37,390 nt of DNA from a virus, in IMG/VR virus record IMGVR_UViG_3300027759_000208, positions 1-37,390 of that record, one strand, 5' to 3'. The notes under the pieces are model-generated. The model was given only the letters and a program-made list of their open reading frames with translations. It was not told the DNA's origin and did no database searches. Both the position numbers and the translations under genes were made by a program. This document shows, one piece after another, positions 20,183-28,900 of the stretch. Each line of letters opens with the position of its first letter. Position 1 is the first letter of the stretch.

Positions 20183-20977
20183 ATGAGAATAGATAGTAAT
20201 AATAAAGTAATATATATTAGACAATCATGGCTTGGGGACATAGGTATATGTCCCGAAAGGTCTAGATTGGGTTTAGTTAGACCCGAATTTCGTACTGGTT
20301 CCGATGCTACCATTATAGGTACTGCCGTGCATACTGGTATTGAAGCAGTGTTGAACGGTAAATGTAAAGAATTTGCTGACATGTTGGAGTTTGTTTGCAA
20401 CGATTATGAATCGTTGGAGACAACAGATTACAAGAAAACTAACATCAATCAGGAAGCAATCCCACAATATTTGGAGTCTATGTCGTTAGCGTTTTATGAG
20501 GACATTCTTCCTAAGGTTACTTTGGGTGGTACTGCTGAACAATATTTTAAGGTTCCTTTAAATATTGATGTTGATGGTTACGCTATTTGGCTTGAAGGTA
20601 CGATGGATTATATTGACCCTAATGGTGTTGTATGGGATTGGAAAACCTCTAGCAGACCGTATTATGGTAAAGAGAAACAGAAATCGGCTATTCAACCAAC
20701 GGTGTATACTTACGCTGCAAGTATAATTCAGCAGGCGGTACCATCGTTTAATTATGGTGTTATGGTTAGGCAACTAGAACCTAAAGCACAAATTGTGCCA
20801 ATCATTAGAGATGCTAGCCATTGGAATTGGTTAAAACATCATGTTCGTGGTGCGGTAACAACCGCATTGCGTACAGGATTAAATAATCAATGGATAACAA
20901 ATGATAGTAGTGCGTTATGTTCAGCGTCATGGTGCAGTTTTTGGAGTATCTGTAAGGGTGCTTATAACTGCGAATAA
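20183..20977 (+). CDS. RecB/Cas4-like PD-(D/E)XK exonuclease
   Basis: The 264-residue nuclease probably resects DNA ends for recombination-dependent replication. The motifs are in order: GTAVH (H50), GTMDYID (D142), VWDWKTS (D152, K154) and QPTVYTYA (Q171). Cysteines at 23, 246, 251 and 257 are placed like the four ligands of the AddB/Cas4 4Fe-4S cluster, with three grouped in the C-terminal CSASWCSFWSIC. It lies upstream of the helicase and primase, and AAGGAGAT is an excellent ribosome site. The Cas4-like cluster is inferred from cysteine order only. No CRISPR genes are present. Confidence 0.9.
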   Translation: MRIDSNNKVIYIRQSWLGDIGICPERSRLGLVRPEFRTGSDATIIGTAVHTGIEAVLNGKCKEFADMLEFVCNDYESLETTDYKKTNINQEAIPQYLESMSLAFYEDILPKVTLGGTAEQYFKVPLNIDVDGYAIWLEGTMDYIDPNGVVWDWKTSSRPYYGKEKQKSAIQPTVYTYAASIIQQAVPSFNYGVMVRQLEPKAQIVPIIRDASHWNWLKHHVRGAVTTALRTGLNNQWITNDSSALCSASWCSFWSICKGAYNCE

Positions 20978-21019
20978 TAGAATGATATACTAATAACAAC
21001 ACACAACGATAGGAGAAAT

Positions 21020-21469
21020 ATGCAAGTATCAAAAGACCATTCCATTATAATGCAGGTTGCAGGTAAAATCGCTGCCGACATTGTACCAAAATCGGATGAT
21101 GTAAACAGGACTTCATCTGATTGGTTAGTTGCGTTTGACGTAATTTGTGAAGCGTTGTTTGAAAAAATGGGCATTGACACGACAGCAGATACGTCAGTGC
21201 CTACAGAAGTAGCGGTAGCAAACGCTTTTCCTACAGCAACAGTTATACACACAGCACAACAGTATGCACAACCAGCGCAAGGTGGGACAGTCAGAATCAA
21301 AGGTACACAACACGGTCCAGTGCCAGCATGGTTAGCAGGAGAATGTGCTAAGAAAGGTGTTACCGAAGTGTGGGATAACCGTGATGGGCTGACAGTAAAC
21401 CCAAAGCGTCCTTGGTTTAAATCAACCACAGGTACGGATGCGTTTTGGGAACCTAGAGCAAGGCGGTAA
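21020..21469 (+). CDS. ssDNA-binding-type protein with degenerate C-terminal zinc-ribbon motif
   Basis: The 149-residue product has a helical N-terminal half (SDWLVAFDVICEALFEKMG) and an Ala/Thr/Pro linker. Its C-terminal part contains CAKKGVTEVWDNRDGL and NPKRPWFK, ending in DAFWEP. The same WDNR...NPK-PxF pattern closes many phage ssDNA-binding and recombination proteins as a zinc ribbon. Here most ribbon cysteines are lost, leaving one. The position just before the helicase and primase agrees with a replication accessory role. GGAGAA is its ribosome site. The assignment is by motif only. Confidence 0.6.
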   Translation: MQVSKDHSIIMQVAGKIAADIVPKSDDVNRTSSDWLVAFDVICEALFEKMGIDTTADTSVPTEVAVANAFPTATVIHTAQQYAQPAQGGTVRIKGTQHGPVPAWLAGECAKKGVTEVWDNRDGLTVNPKRPWFKSTTGTDAFWEPRARR

Positions 21470-21471
21470 CT

Positions 21472-22548
21472 ATGACCGTCCCTGATTATGAGGGACGTTG
21501 GGCTAAGTTGGGACGGGGAGAGAATATCTCCCCGTCCGATTTGCCTATACATCCACTAGCGTATTATACGCCGTTAGTTAAAGCCGCCGATGATTATGTT
21601 CATTGGGCGCAAACACCAAACGAAAGAATCTATTTAGGTTTTGCCGACATAGATTCCGAAATGCGTGGCATTGCACCATCAGAACTATGTGTCATAAACG
21701 GTTATAGTCATAGCGGTAAAACTTTGGCGTTACTACAAATATTGGTAGCGAACAGAGATAAACGTGTAATCTATTTCTGCCCAGACGAACCCAGAACATT
21801 GACGTTAATCAAATTGGCTTGCGTAACTCATGGTATAGAAGCGAATTTACTTGAACAAAGAATCGCAGACCATGACCAAGAGTCTATAAAGTTGTTACGA
21901 GAAACAGCGTCAGTTCATTTCCCACACTTAGCAGTATTTGACCAAACAGTATCTCTAGTAGATATGGAACGTGCGCTATCGGAAACGATAGATGTCATGG
22001 GCGAACCACAACTAATCGTTGTGGACTATTTGGATTTGATTACAGGCGGTGGAGAAGATGTACCATCCAAAGCAAACGCTATAAAAGCGTTCGGTAAAAG
22101 ACATAATGTACCTTTGCTTGTGTTGCATCAATCTAGCCGTACAGCAGGTGCAGATGGTAGGAAAATGACTATCAGTTCAGGTGCCTATGGTGGAGAACAA
22201 CAAGCAACACACATTATAGGTGTGCGACGGAAACGGTTTGAAATAGAAGGACACATCCGTGAACTGCAAGAGAAACTAGACAGAGCAGCGAATACAGAAA
22301 AGATTATGTCCAAGATAGAAGAACTGCAATACGATTTACGTATCCACATGGATACATTAACGTTAAACTTAGTTAAATGTAAACGTCCAGCAGGTAAACT
22401 ATTAGACGACATGGACTTTGTAATTGAATCAGGAACAGGAAGATTAAAACGTTTAGAGAACGGTGTGTTACCATACCGAATGGACGACCCAATACCTGTT
22501 CCTAGCGAAGTGCCACAAACAGTACAAGACGTATTAGCCGATTGGTGA
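21472..22548 (+). CDS. DnaB-like replicative helicase (RecA-fold ATPase)
   Basis: The 358-residue enzyme would unwind the fork. Walker A is GYSHSGKT (77-84), Walker B IVVDYLDL (D185), and the later H-motif-like VLHQSS followed by GAYGGEQQATHIIGVRRKR is typical of DnaB/Gp4 helicase C-terminal domains. A coiled-coil-like stretch (IRELQEKLDRAANTEKIMSKI) lies between residues 255 and 285. The N-terminal domain of cellular DnaB is missing, as expected of compact phage helicases. AAGGCGG precedes ATG 21472 and the primase gene follows after 11 bases. Confidence 0.88.
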   Translation: MTVPDYEGRWAKLGRGENISPSDLPIHPLAYYTPLVKAADDYVHWAQTPNERIYLGFADIDSEMRGIAPSELCVINGYSHSGKTLALLQILVANRDKRVIYFCPDEPRTLTLIKLACVTHGIEANLLEQRIADHDQESIKLLRETASVHFPHLAVFDQTVSLVDMERALSETIDVMGEPQLIVVDYLDLITGGGEDVPSKANAIKAFGKRHNVPLLVLHQSSRTAGADGRKMTISSGAYGGEQQATHIIGVRRKRFEIEGHIRELQEKLDRAANTEKIMSKIEELQYDLRIHMDTLTLNLVKCKRPAGKLLDDMDFVIESGTGRLKRLENGVLPYRMDDPIPVPSEVPQTVQDVLADW

Positions 22549-22559
22549 GAGGAGAATGT

Positions 22560-23492
22560 ATGTTTCTAAACGAAGAACTAGTAACGCAATACCTAACACT
22601 ATTCAGAGGACGAGGAGATGTGTACGGCAGTGACGATGGGGGATGTGTAAAAGCACCCCTCACAAGAGAAGTGTTCCTCAGACATTTAGCAGGAGAAGAA
22701 AAAATTGGTGTATACCCTATGGTGCCGTTCGGTGACGTGCATAAAGTTGTTTGGGGTTGCTCAGATTTTGACTTAGGTATAGAAAAGTCTGCAGAGTCTG
22801 CTATAAAGTTATTTGACGCATTAGAGGCTGCAGGTGTCACAGCATGGATAGAACGTTCACGTTCCAAAGGTTACCATGTTTGGGTATTCGCAGAAGAACC
22901 AGTATCAGCAGAAGTTATGCGCAACATGTTCCTAGTAGCCCACCAAGTAGCAGGAGTACCAGCAACAGAAGTAAATCCGAAACAGACAACATTAAAAAGT
23001 GGACAATACGGAAACTATGTACGCCTACCATACGCTGACTGCAAAAATGTTTATACAGAAAACCAACGAGTGTTCTATCGTGGCACCATGTTGGCAGGCG
23101 TGTATAAAACACCAGTAACACTCATAGACTTTACACGTGCTGCAATGGCGTGTCGGACACCAGTAGAACTATTGGAATCTATTGCAGAGATGTATGTACC
23201 GCCAGCGAAACCAGCGAACGCACCAGCAACAGCAGAGTACGATGCTACACTAGATGAGGCTATGTCTGTTCTGTCTCCGCTAGGTAAAGTTATATGGCGT
23301 GACGGTCCTTTGCCCAACAAAGACCGTTCATCCACGTTAGCAAAACTAGGTTACGAATCTGCCAAGTCAGGTCTTAACCCTAGCCAAACTAAAACTATAC
23401 TCAAAACTGCCGACAGGCGTTGGGGTAAATATTATATGCGTGCAGACGGTGACATGGAAATAGACAAACTAGTTGTCCGAGTACACGCATGA
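22560..23492 (+). CDS. Archaeo-eukaryotic-type primase (AEP/TOTE-like)
   Basis: The 310-residue enzyme would make replication primers. The three AEP motifs are present: SDFDLG (D69, D71) for metal, RSKGYHVWVF (with H106) for nucleotide binding, and SGQYGNYVRLPY for the third site, in the order seen in TOTE-like primases. The C-terminal half has a PriCT-like helical region (NPSQTKTILKTAD). ATG 22560 is chosen because AGGAG lies six bases upstream, although reading can begin earlier at 22542. It is unlike DnaG, and no phage DNA polymerase is present, so it must work with host polymerase or also prime-extend. The stop overlaps the next ATG. Confidence 0.87.
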   Translation: MFLNEELVTQYLTLFRGRGDVYGSDDGGCVKAPLTREVFLRHLAGEEKIGVYPMVPFGDVHKVVWGCSDFDLGIEKSAESAIKLFDALEAAGVTAWIERSRSKGYHVWVFAEEPVSAEVMRNMFLVAHQVAGVPATEVNPKQTTLKSGQYGNYVRLPYADCKNVYTENQRVFYRGTMLAGVYKTPVTLIDFTRAAMACRTPVELLESIAEMYVPPAKPANAPATAEYDATLDEAMSVLSPLGKVIWRDGPLPNKDRSSTLAKLGYESAKSGLNPSQTKTILKTADRRWGKYYMRADGDMEIDKLVVRVHA

Positions 23493-24070
23493 CCAGCATC
23501 CTAGCAGTACAAGGTGAAAACTTTTGTGCCATAGGTTCAGACTCGCAATGGACAGACGATTATGGTCGTGTGGGCAAAATGTTACAACCCAAAGTAATAA
23601 CTTTGGGTAAATACTTTATAGGCGTTGCAGGTGACACTCGTGGCGCAAACATCATACAACACGTATTCGCCGCACCGCAACTTCCGCCAAAACTAACAGG
23701 CATAAAACTGACAAAGTTTATGGTATCACAATTCGTGCCAGCATACCGTTTATGCCTAGAAGAACACGGATTAGGGTTACCCCAATACGAATCCAACCCT
23801 GCAGAATCCTCCATAGAAACATTGGTGTGCGCTAACGGTGTAATCTATCAAATTGATGGCGACTACGGCACGGAAACAGATGGGAACGCATTATATGCTA
23901 TTGGTTCTGGTGCGCATTATGGTTTGGGTGCAATGCAAGCATATACGAATGGTAAGAAGGTTATGGTATCTTCTGTCAAACAGTTGCTACTTAAGTCATT
24001 AACGATAAGTGCCAAGTTTGATAGCGGTTCAAGTTCGCCGTTTCATACCTTTATACAGAATGGAATATAA
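23489..24070 (+). CDS. HslV/proteasome beta-like Ntn hydrolase
   Basis: The 193-residue product looks like a self-compartmentalising threonine protease subunit. Translation begins Met-Thr-Ser, so Met removal exposes Thr1. Counting from Thr1, Asp17 sits exactly where the family acid is, and Lys34 (PKV) is one residue from the expected Lys33. The family markers FIGVAGDTRGAN and AIGSGAHYGLGAMQAY match the glycine turn and the final GSG helix of HslV. No HslU or PAN-like ATPase is adjacent; the AAA ATPase at 15.9 kb is a distant alternative. ATGA overlap links it to the primase. The substrate is unknown. Confidence 0.85.
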   Translation: MTSILAVQGENFCAIGSDSQWTDDYGRVGKMLQPKVITLGKYFIGVAGDTRGANIIQHVFAAPQLPPKLTGIKLTKFMVSQFVPAYRLCLEEHGLGLPQYESNPAESSIETLVCANGVIYQIDGDYGTETDGNALYAIGSGAHYGLGAMQAYTNGKKVMVSSVKQLLLKSLTISAKFDSGSSSPFHTFIQNGI

Positions 24071-24411
24071 TGTACCACAAAGTATTCGTAGCCACAAAAC
24101 CAGTACCTAAAGGTCGTCCAAGAATGACACGCAGAGGACGTGTTTACACACCAGCAACAACATTGGAGTCGGAAGATATAATCCGTGCAGCATGGGACGG
24201 ACCAATGTTTGAAGGCGAAGTTATGCTACAATGCACATTTAGTAAAGAAGGAATTGCCATACACGTTCAAGACATTAGCGACAAACTAGTGCCATTAACA
24301 AAACTACGAGGCGACTTAGATAACTATGTCAAACTGTTGATGGACGGTTTGAACGGTGTTGCATGGAAAGATGACAAGCAAGTAACAGTGCTTGTGGCGG
24401 ATAAACGATGA
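24070..24411 (+). CDS. rusA: RusA-like Holliday junction resolvase
   Basis: The 113-residue enzyme cleaves four-way junctions and branched replication products. It has PKGRPRMTRRGRVYTPA at the N-terminus and DLDNYVKLLMDGLNG followed by WKDDKQV at the C-terminus, which supply the aspartates of the RusA active site. Length and motif order are normal for the family. It starts by overlapping the proteasome-like gene end (TAATG) and stops by overlapping the following nuclease gene (ATGA). It would clear junctions before packaging. Confidence 0.93.
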   Translation: MYHKVFVATKPVPKGRPRMTRRGRVYTPATTLESEDIIRAAWDGPMFEGEVMLQCTFSKEGIAIHVQDISDKLVPLTKLRGDLDNYVKLLMDGLNGVAWKDDKQVTVLVADKR

Positions 24412-24869
24412 ACAAATCTGATTATGATATTGGACCAATGCCAAATGATTGGCAAACAGATTTAACGTTCGGACATAAAGGCGAAAAACTTGTATCAGAG
24501 TTCCTAGAAAAAATAGGGGCAGGTGCATTTGAAGTCAAAACAGACCGATACCGCAACGGACGCATGGTACTAGAAATGAAACAGAACCCACGCAGACGCA
24601 TGAACGATGACGGTACCGCAGTATGGATACCATCAGGGTTAGCGATAACGAAAGCGGAATGGTGGGTTTATGTTTATGCGTTAGATGGTTCGTTTGTGAT
24701 TCTGTCTGTGCCACGCATTAAACGTTACCTGAAAGCAAACAAGTCACGTTTCTGTCCAACGAAGATGCACAAGTTTGCGTGGAGAAGCGGTAACCCATCT
24801 ATGGGTTACCTATTGGAACCTGAAGATGTGATGGATATGATGATTAATGAGAAATATGATTTATCCTGA
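24408..24869 (+). CDS. PD-(D/E)XK-type nuclease
   Basis: The 153-residue protein shows GEKLVSEFLEKIG as a helix, then FEVKTDRYRNGRMVLEMKQNP. The EVK motif with a later Glu-Met-Lys, E..K spacing resembles PD-(D/E)XK folds, and W-Y-A (AEWWVYVYAL) forms the usual follow-on strand. It is compact, like the phage restriction-type or VRR/Holliday-type nucleases. Its place between RusA and a sigma-like gene suggests recombination or host-DNA attack. The exact catalytic set cannot be settled by eye. Confidence 0.68.
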   Translation: MNKSDYDIGPMPNDWQTDLTFGHKGEKLVSEFLEKIGAGAFEVKTDRYRNGRMVLEMKQNPRRRMNDDGTAVWIPSGLAITKAEWWVYVYALDGSFVILSVPRIKRYLKANKSRFCPTKMHKFAWRSGNPSMGYLLEPEDVMDMMINEKYDLS

Positions 24870-25221
24870 AACAGCAAGCAAAAAACGATTCTTTCATCCC
24901 GATGAAATAGAATGGTTAATGCAACCAGACGAGCCAGAACATAACATGGCTAACGATTGGCAGATGATAGACGCAATAGGAGAAATAGTTGCATCACTAG
25001 ATGCAACAGACCAGCGTATGATACACTTGATATATTATGAAAGGAAAACCTTTCAAGAAGCCGCTAAAGAAATAGGTATCCTAGCAAAGTCACATGCGTG
25101 GCGTAAAACTAAATCGGCGTTAAAAAAGTTTGAAACAGCGTTAAGAAACAATAAAGAATTAATGGAATTATTGGAAACCAAATACGGAATCGTAGGAGAA
25201 ACAAATGAAATCAAGCCATAG
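24847..25221 (+). CDS. Sigma-factor region-4-like HTH protein
   Basis: The 124-residue product has a sigma-70 region-4-like helix-turn-helix at about residues 50-90: LDATDQRMIHLIYYERKTFQEAAKEIGI, then AWRKTKSALKKFE. This pattern (EVALIDLRY...SLQEIA...) binds -35 DNA in sigma factors. No region 2 is seen, so it cannot melt a promoter alone; it may be an appropriator or anti-sigma-like regulator. ATG 24847 overlaps the nuclease gene by 23 bases, and ATG 24856 is an alternative start. It is a candidate partner for the repeat elements of this phage, which is speculation. Confidence 0.7.
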   Translation: MRNMIYPETASKKRFFHPDEIEWLMQPDEPEHNMANDWQMIDAIGEIVASLDATDQRMIHLIYYERKTFQEAAKEIGILAKSHAWRKTKSALKKFETALRNNKELMELLETKYGIVGETNEIKP

Positions 25222-25708
25222 AACATTTAACCAAGCAGCAGATTCAGCGTTGACAAAACTAGAACAAGCAGCATCAACTACGCTTACAGACCCGAACATG
25301 TTTAAACCGATAGAAACATATATCAGCAAATGGATTACAGGACTACAAGAAGGTAAAACAAACGACAACGACATAGAACTGGCAACAATGGTATTGGAAC
25401 GTGCAGGTGTGCAAGCGTTACAATGGTTGAGTGAAAACCATGCACCGTTTAGCCATAAAGAAATGGTGGACTTGTTATGTCGCAAACAATACGATTACGG
25501 ACATAACAACATTACTAACTTCGGTATCGTCGGGGTAGCAATCCGTATGTGTGACAAGATTGCCCGCATAGAAAACTTACAGAAACGTGCAACACCATCA
25601 AACGAATCCATCATAGACTCGTACCTAGATTTGGTTGGTTACTCTATGATAGTTGTTATGCTGTCAACAAACAGTTTTCTGTTGCCATTGGCGGTAGATA
25701 AAAAGTGA
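25205..25708 (+). CDS. DUF1599/Nmad1-like nucleotide-modification-associated protein
   Basis: The 167-residue product contains KQYDYGHNNITNFGIVGVAIRMCDKIARIENL near residues 95-125. I recognise the (Q/H)DYG...FG..G...R...K..R...L pattern as that of DUF1599 (Nmad1), a helical fold linked by gene context to DNA base modification, and MazG-like in appearance. A following acidic helix (SIIDSYLDLVGYSMIV) fits the family. No thymidylate-synthase-like or glycosyltransferase gene is recognised in this genome, so a modification pathway is not established. GTAGGAG is the ribosome site. Confidence 0.78.
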   Translation: MKSSHRTFNQAADSALTKLEQAASTTLTDPNMFKPIETYISKWITGLQEGKTNDNDIELATMVLERAGVQALQWLSENHAPFSHKEMVDLLCRKQYDYGHNNITNFGIVGVAIRMCDKIARIENLQKRATPSNESIIDSYLDLVGYSMIVVMLSTNSFLLPLAVDKK

Positions 25709-25989
25709 ACGGAGAATACGAATATGACCCCGAAGATTTAAACAAATTACAATGGATGTTCAACTCTGAGGACATATCAGAATTAGACGGCATATTTACT
25801 AACATCATAGAAGATGACAGTAAAGGGTTCGTTATGGAATTTATTATAAGTATACTCGCAGCAAAAGAACTCACACAACTATATGTAGAAGCCTCGCTAG
25901 GTAATGAGGTTGCTCAACAAAAATGTTGGCACGAGTACTCTAAGATTATTGCCGAACTAACAAAAGCGTTGGGCGATAAATTACTTTGA
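25705..25989 (+). CDS. 94-residue acidic protein at the end of the early arm
   Basis: Function is unknown. The product begins with GTG (overlapping the preceding stop as GTGA) and is acidic throughout (YEYDPEDLNKLQWMFNSEDISELD), with an amphipathic C-terminal helix (EYSKIIAELTKALGDKLL). It is the final gene of the plus-strand arm. Its stop, 25987-25989, overlaps the end of the opposing large virion gene by nine bases, so no space for a separate terminator exists. No family is recognised. Confidence 0.7.
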   Translation: MNGEYEYDPEDLNKLQWMFNSEDISELDGIFTNIIEDDSKGFVMEFIISILAAKELTQLYVEASLGNEVAQQKCWHEYSKIIAELTKALGDKLL

Positions 25990-28900
25990 TTTTTTGCCCT
26001 TGATTTCATTATTAAGAATATCTCGTTTGTTGATTTGTGTTTGCAAATCCTGCAAAGCATAATTACGTCTAGTAAGTTCGCTTGATTGCTGTTTCTCACC
26101 GATACCTTTATAAGGAACACCTAACCAGCCCAAGACTGACGACAACCAACGTTCGTTCAATGTGTCTTTGCCACCAGTGAAACCACCAGTTAAACGATTC
26201 AACTGCGCTAACGTAGGTAGTGCAGTTTCTAAAATGTAGTTAATTTTTGCGTCCATCATAATGTTGCCATCTTTATCGTAGGTAACATATTTGGTTCCTT
26301 CCAATGCTTTCATCAATTCAGCAACTACAGGCATATAACCATTGGTTGCTTTATCGTAACCAAACTTACCGACATCTATACCTTGTTGGCGACCAGTCAT
26401 GAGTTCTATTGGAAGTTTAATCAACGGGTTTGCTTGACCAGCCAAACCCGAAAATGATGTAATACTGTTAATCTTTTGCGCCAACTGCAAATGAGGCAAA
26501 TCTATAGTCAATACACCGCCTAAACCAACACCTAAAGGACTTTTATCTTGAACCCATTTAGGTAAAATCAAATCAGCATTAACAGGATTTTCTTTCTTCA
26601 ACCGTTCATATTCATAATATGCTTTAGGATTAGTAGCCATCTGTGTAAGTTGTAACGGAATGTTACGGCTAGTCCAAATCCAGAACGGAACATAACGTTT
26701 CATGTTTTCATCCATTTTAGACAAATCACTATAATCAAAATGCACTCGCCCGATACGTGCTACCGCTTCGTCAAGTGATTGATTACGGGCATACGAATCC
26801 AATGCCATAGGCATACGTAAAGCGGTTTCTATAAAAGAATTCTTTCTTTGAAAGAATTGTAAATAAGCGTTTGTTACCACTTGCACACGATTACCTACAA
26901 CAGGTGCAGCCAAATCGTCATTCACGCCATGACCAGTAGCAGCAACGGCAGCCATAACATATTCTGCTTTAGCAATTTCTTCTTCCGTGTTTATACCAGC
27001 ACGTGCCATCCAATCATTAAGGTTATGACCAGCCTTAAGTTTACCTTTTGTATCATTAAAATGTCCAGCCCATTGTAAACCTTTTATAATATTTTCAGAA
27101 GTTACACCATCAGCATAATTCATAAAAGTACCCGACAAACCATTACGGGTAACAAACCCAACAGATGCCGTAACATACTTTTTCCAATAATTATTTGTTG
27201 CATCAAGGGCTTTTTCAAACATAGTTAACTGTCGTCTGTCATTAAGTTTCCTAAAGTTTGGTCGCCACTTATCTAAAAGGTCTTGAGGAACTTGCACACC
27301 CATACCTTTAAGTTCTTCCCAACCTTTGTCAGCCGTTTTGTTTACAACTTCACCAATAATACCCATACTAGCCATACTCGTCATAAAAAGATTATCGTTC
27401 ATATCCGAAGTTACTTTAGCCAAAGCAACTTCGTCAGCATGTAACATAGTAGTAACACGCAAATAGGCTTCACGTGCAGCAGGGTCAGCAATCATTTCAC
27501 TAGAAGTCAGCGTAGACACAACAGACTTAGACCAAGCAGCATTACTTGCACCAGTAGAACCCTTAGCAGGTTTATTAGCAAGCAACAACATCATATCCTG
27601 AACTTCCTGAATTAAACCATTAGCATAATTGTCGTTCCAGTTTTGTAACACCTTAGACTGGTCCAGCAACATAGGTAAACGTTCCTCATAAGACAAACGT
27701 AAAGTATCCAACTCTTGAACACCAAACGTTGCCTCAATTTCGGCGGCAACCTGTTTATCAATTTCTTTATAACCAGCCGCAATCTTTTCCTCCGCCATAG
27801 CAATTTTATCCAACACCTGCTGTCTAGGGACAGCGACACCTTTAACAATAACCTCATCGTTGTTGCGCATTACCTGCAAGGCACGTGCTGCTGTAGATTC
27901 TTTCTCCAACTTAGCCAACTCCGCTGTCTTTGCCGCACGTTCAACCAAATTCGGTCCACCGACATTTGGTAACTCTTTAAGCAAAGCATCCTTCTCAGCC
28001 ATTAAACCCAAATGATGAGATTCCAAAACATCATCCAACGCAGACTTAACCATAGGGTTATCTTTAACCATCTGCCAAGGAGACGCAGGGAAATCACCAA
28101 TCTTAGGTGTAGCCATATCGTGAGGCAACAACACAGCCCACTCAGCACCAACACTCTCACCCTGCTCAAGAACATTAGACAAAGGCATCAAAGCACCCTT
28201 AAAGCCGTACTGTTCTGCCCCGTCAACTAAACCTTTCATCCACCATTGAGAGACAGTACGACCAACAACATCAGAGTTATCGCCAGCATAACTGTGCATA
28301 ATGCGTGCTTGCATATCTTGGAACCAGTTAAAAAACTGTTGTATTTCTGCATGAGTTAAATCTTCCATATTGCCAGCATTATAACGTTGCAAAATATCTT
28401 GCGAATGGTCCCACATACCCATAAGCCATTCGGCTTTTTCTGGATTAACTTTAATATAATCTGGGTCAAGAACACCATTGTTCTTGACCATGTTAACAAC
28501 TTCAGATTCCAAAGTAGGGTCAACAATACCAACGGTATTCCAAGCCTTATTAATATCTTCAGCCCAATACTCAGGATTTAACATATTTAAATATGTTTCA
28601 GGATTACGCAAATCCAACAATTCTTTTTCGGGAATAGCATGACCAGCAATAGCATCATCCATTTGAGAATAAACACCAAACTCATCATCAATAGGTTTTG
28701 TAGTAAACAACTGAAACGGTTGAGGTTCTCCACCTGCGGTGGGAACAAAACCGTAAATCAAACCGCTATCAGAATATGATGCAACAGTTTTTACGTTACT
28801 TAACTTACGGAAACCTTCAATTTCTTTTTCAATACTATCTATCTGCTCACGCATCACTTGACGTTCCTGATTATAACTAGCATCAGCAGGTAAAGCATCT

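Noticed and set aside
20183-20977. CRISPR association from a Cas4-like nuclease
   Set aside because: No repeat-spacer array or other cas gene is present. RecB/Cas4-like nucleases are common in phage replication modules.
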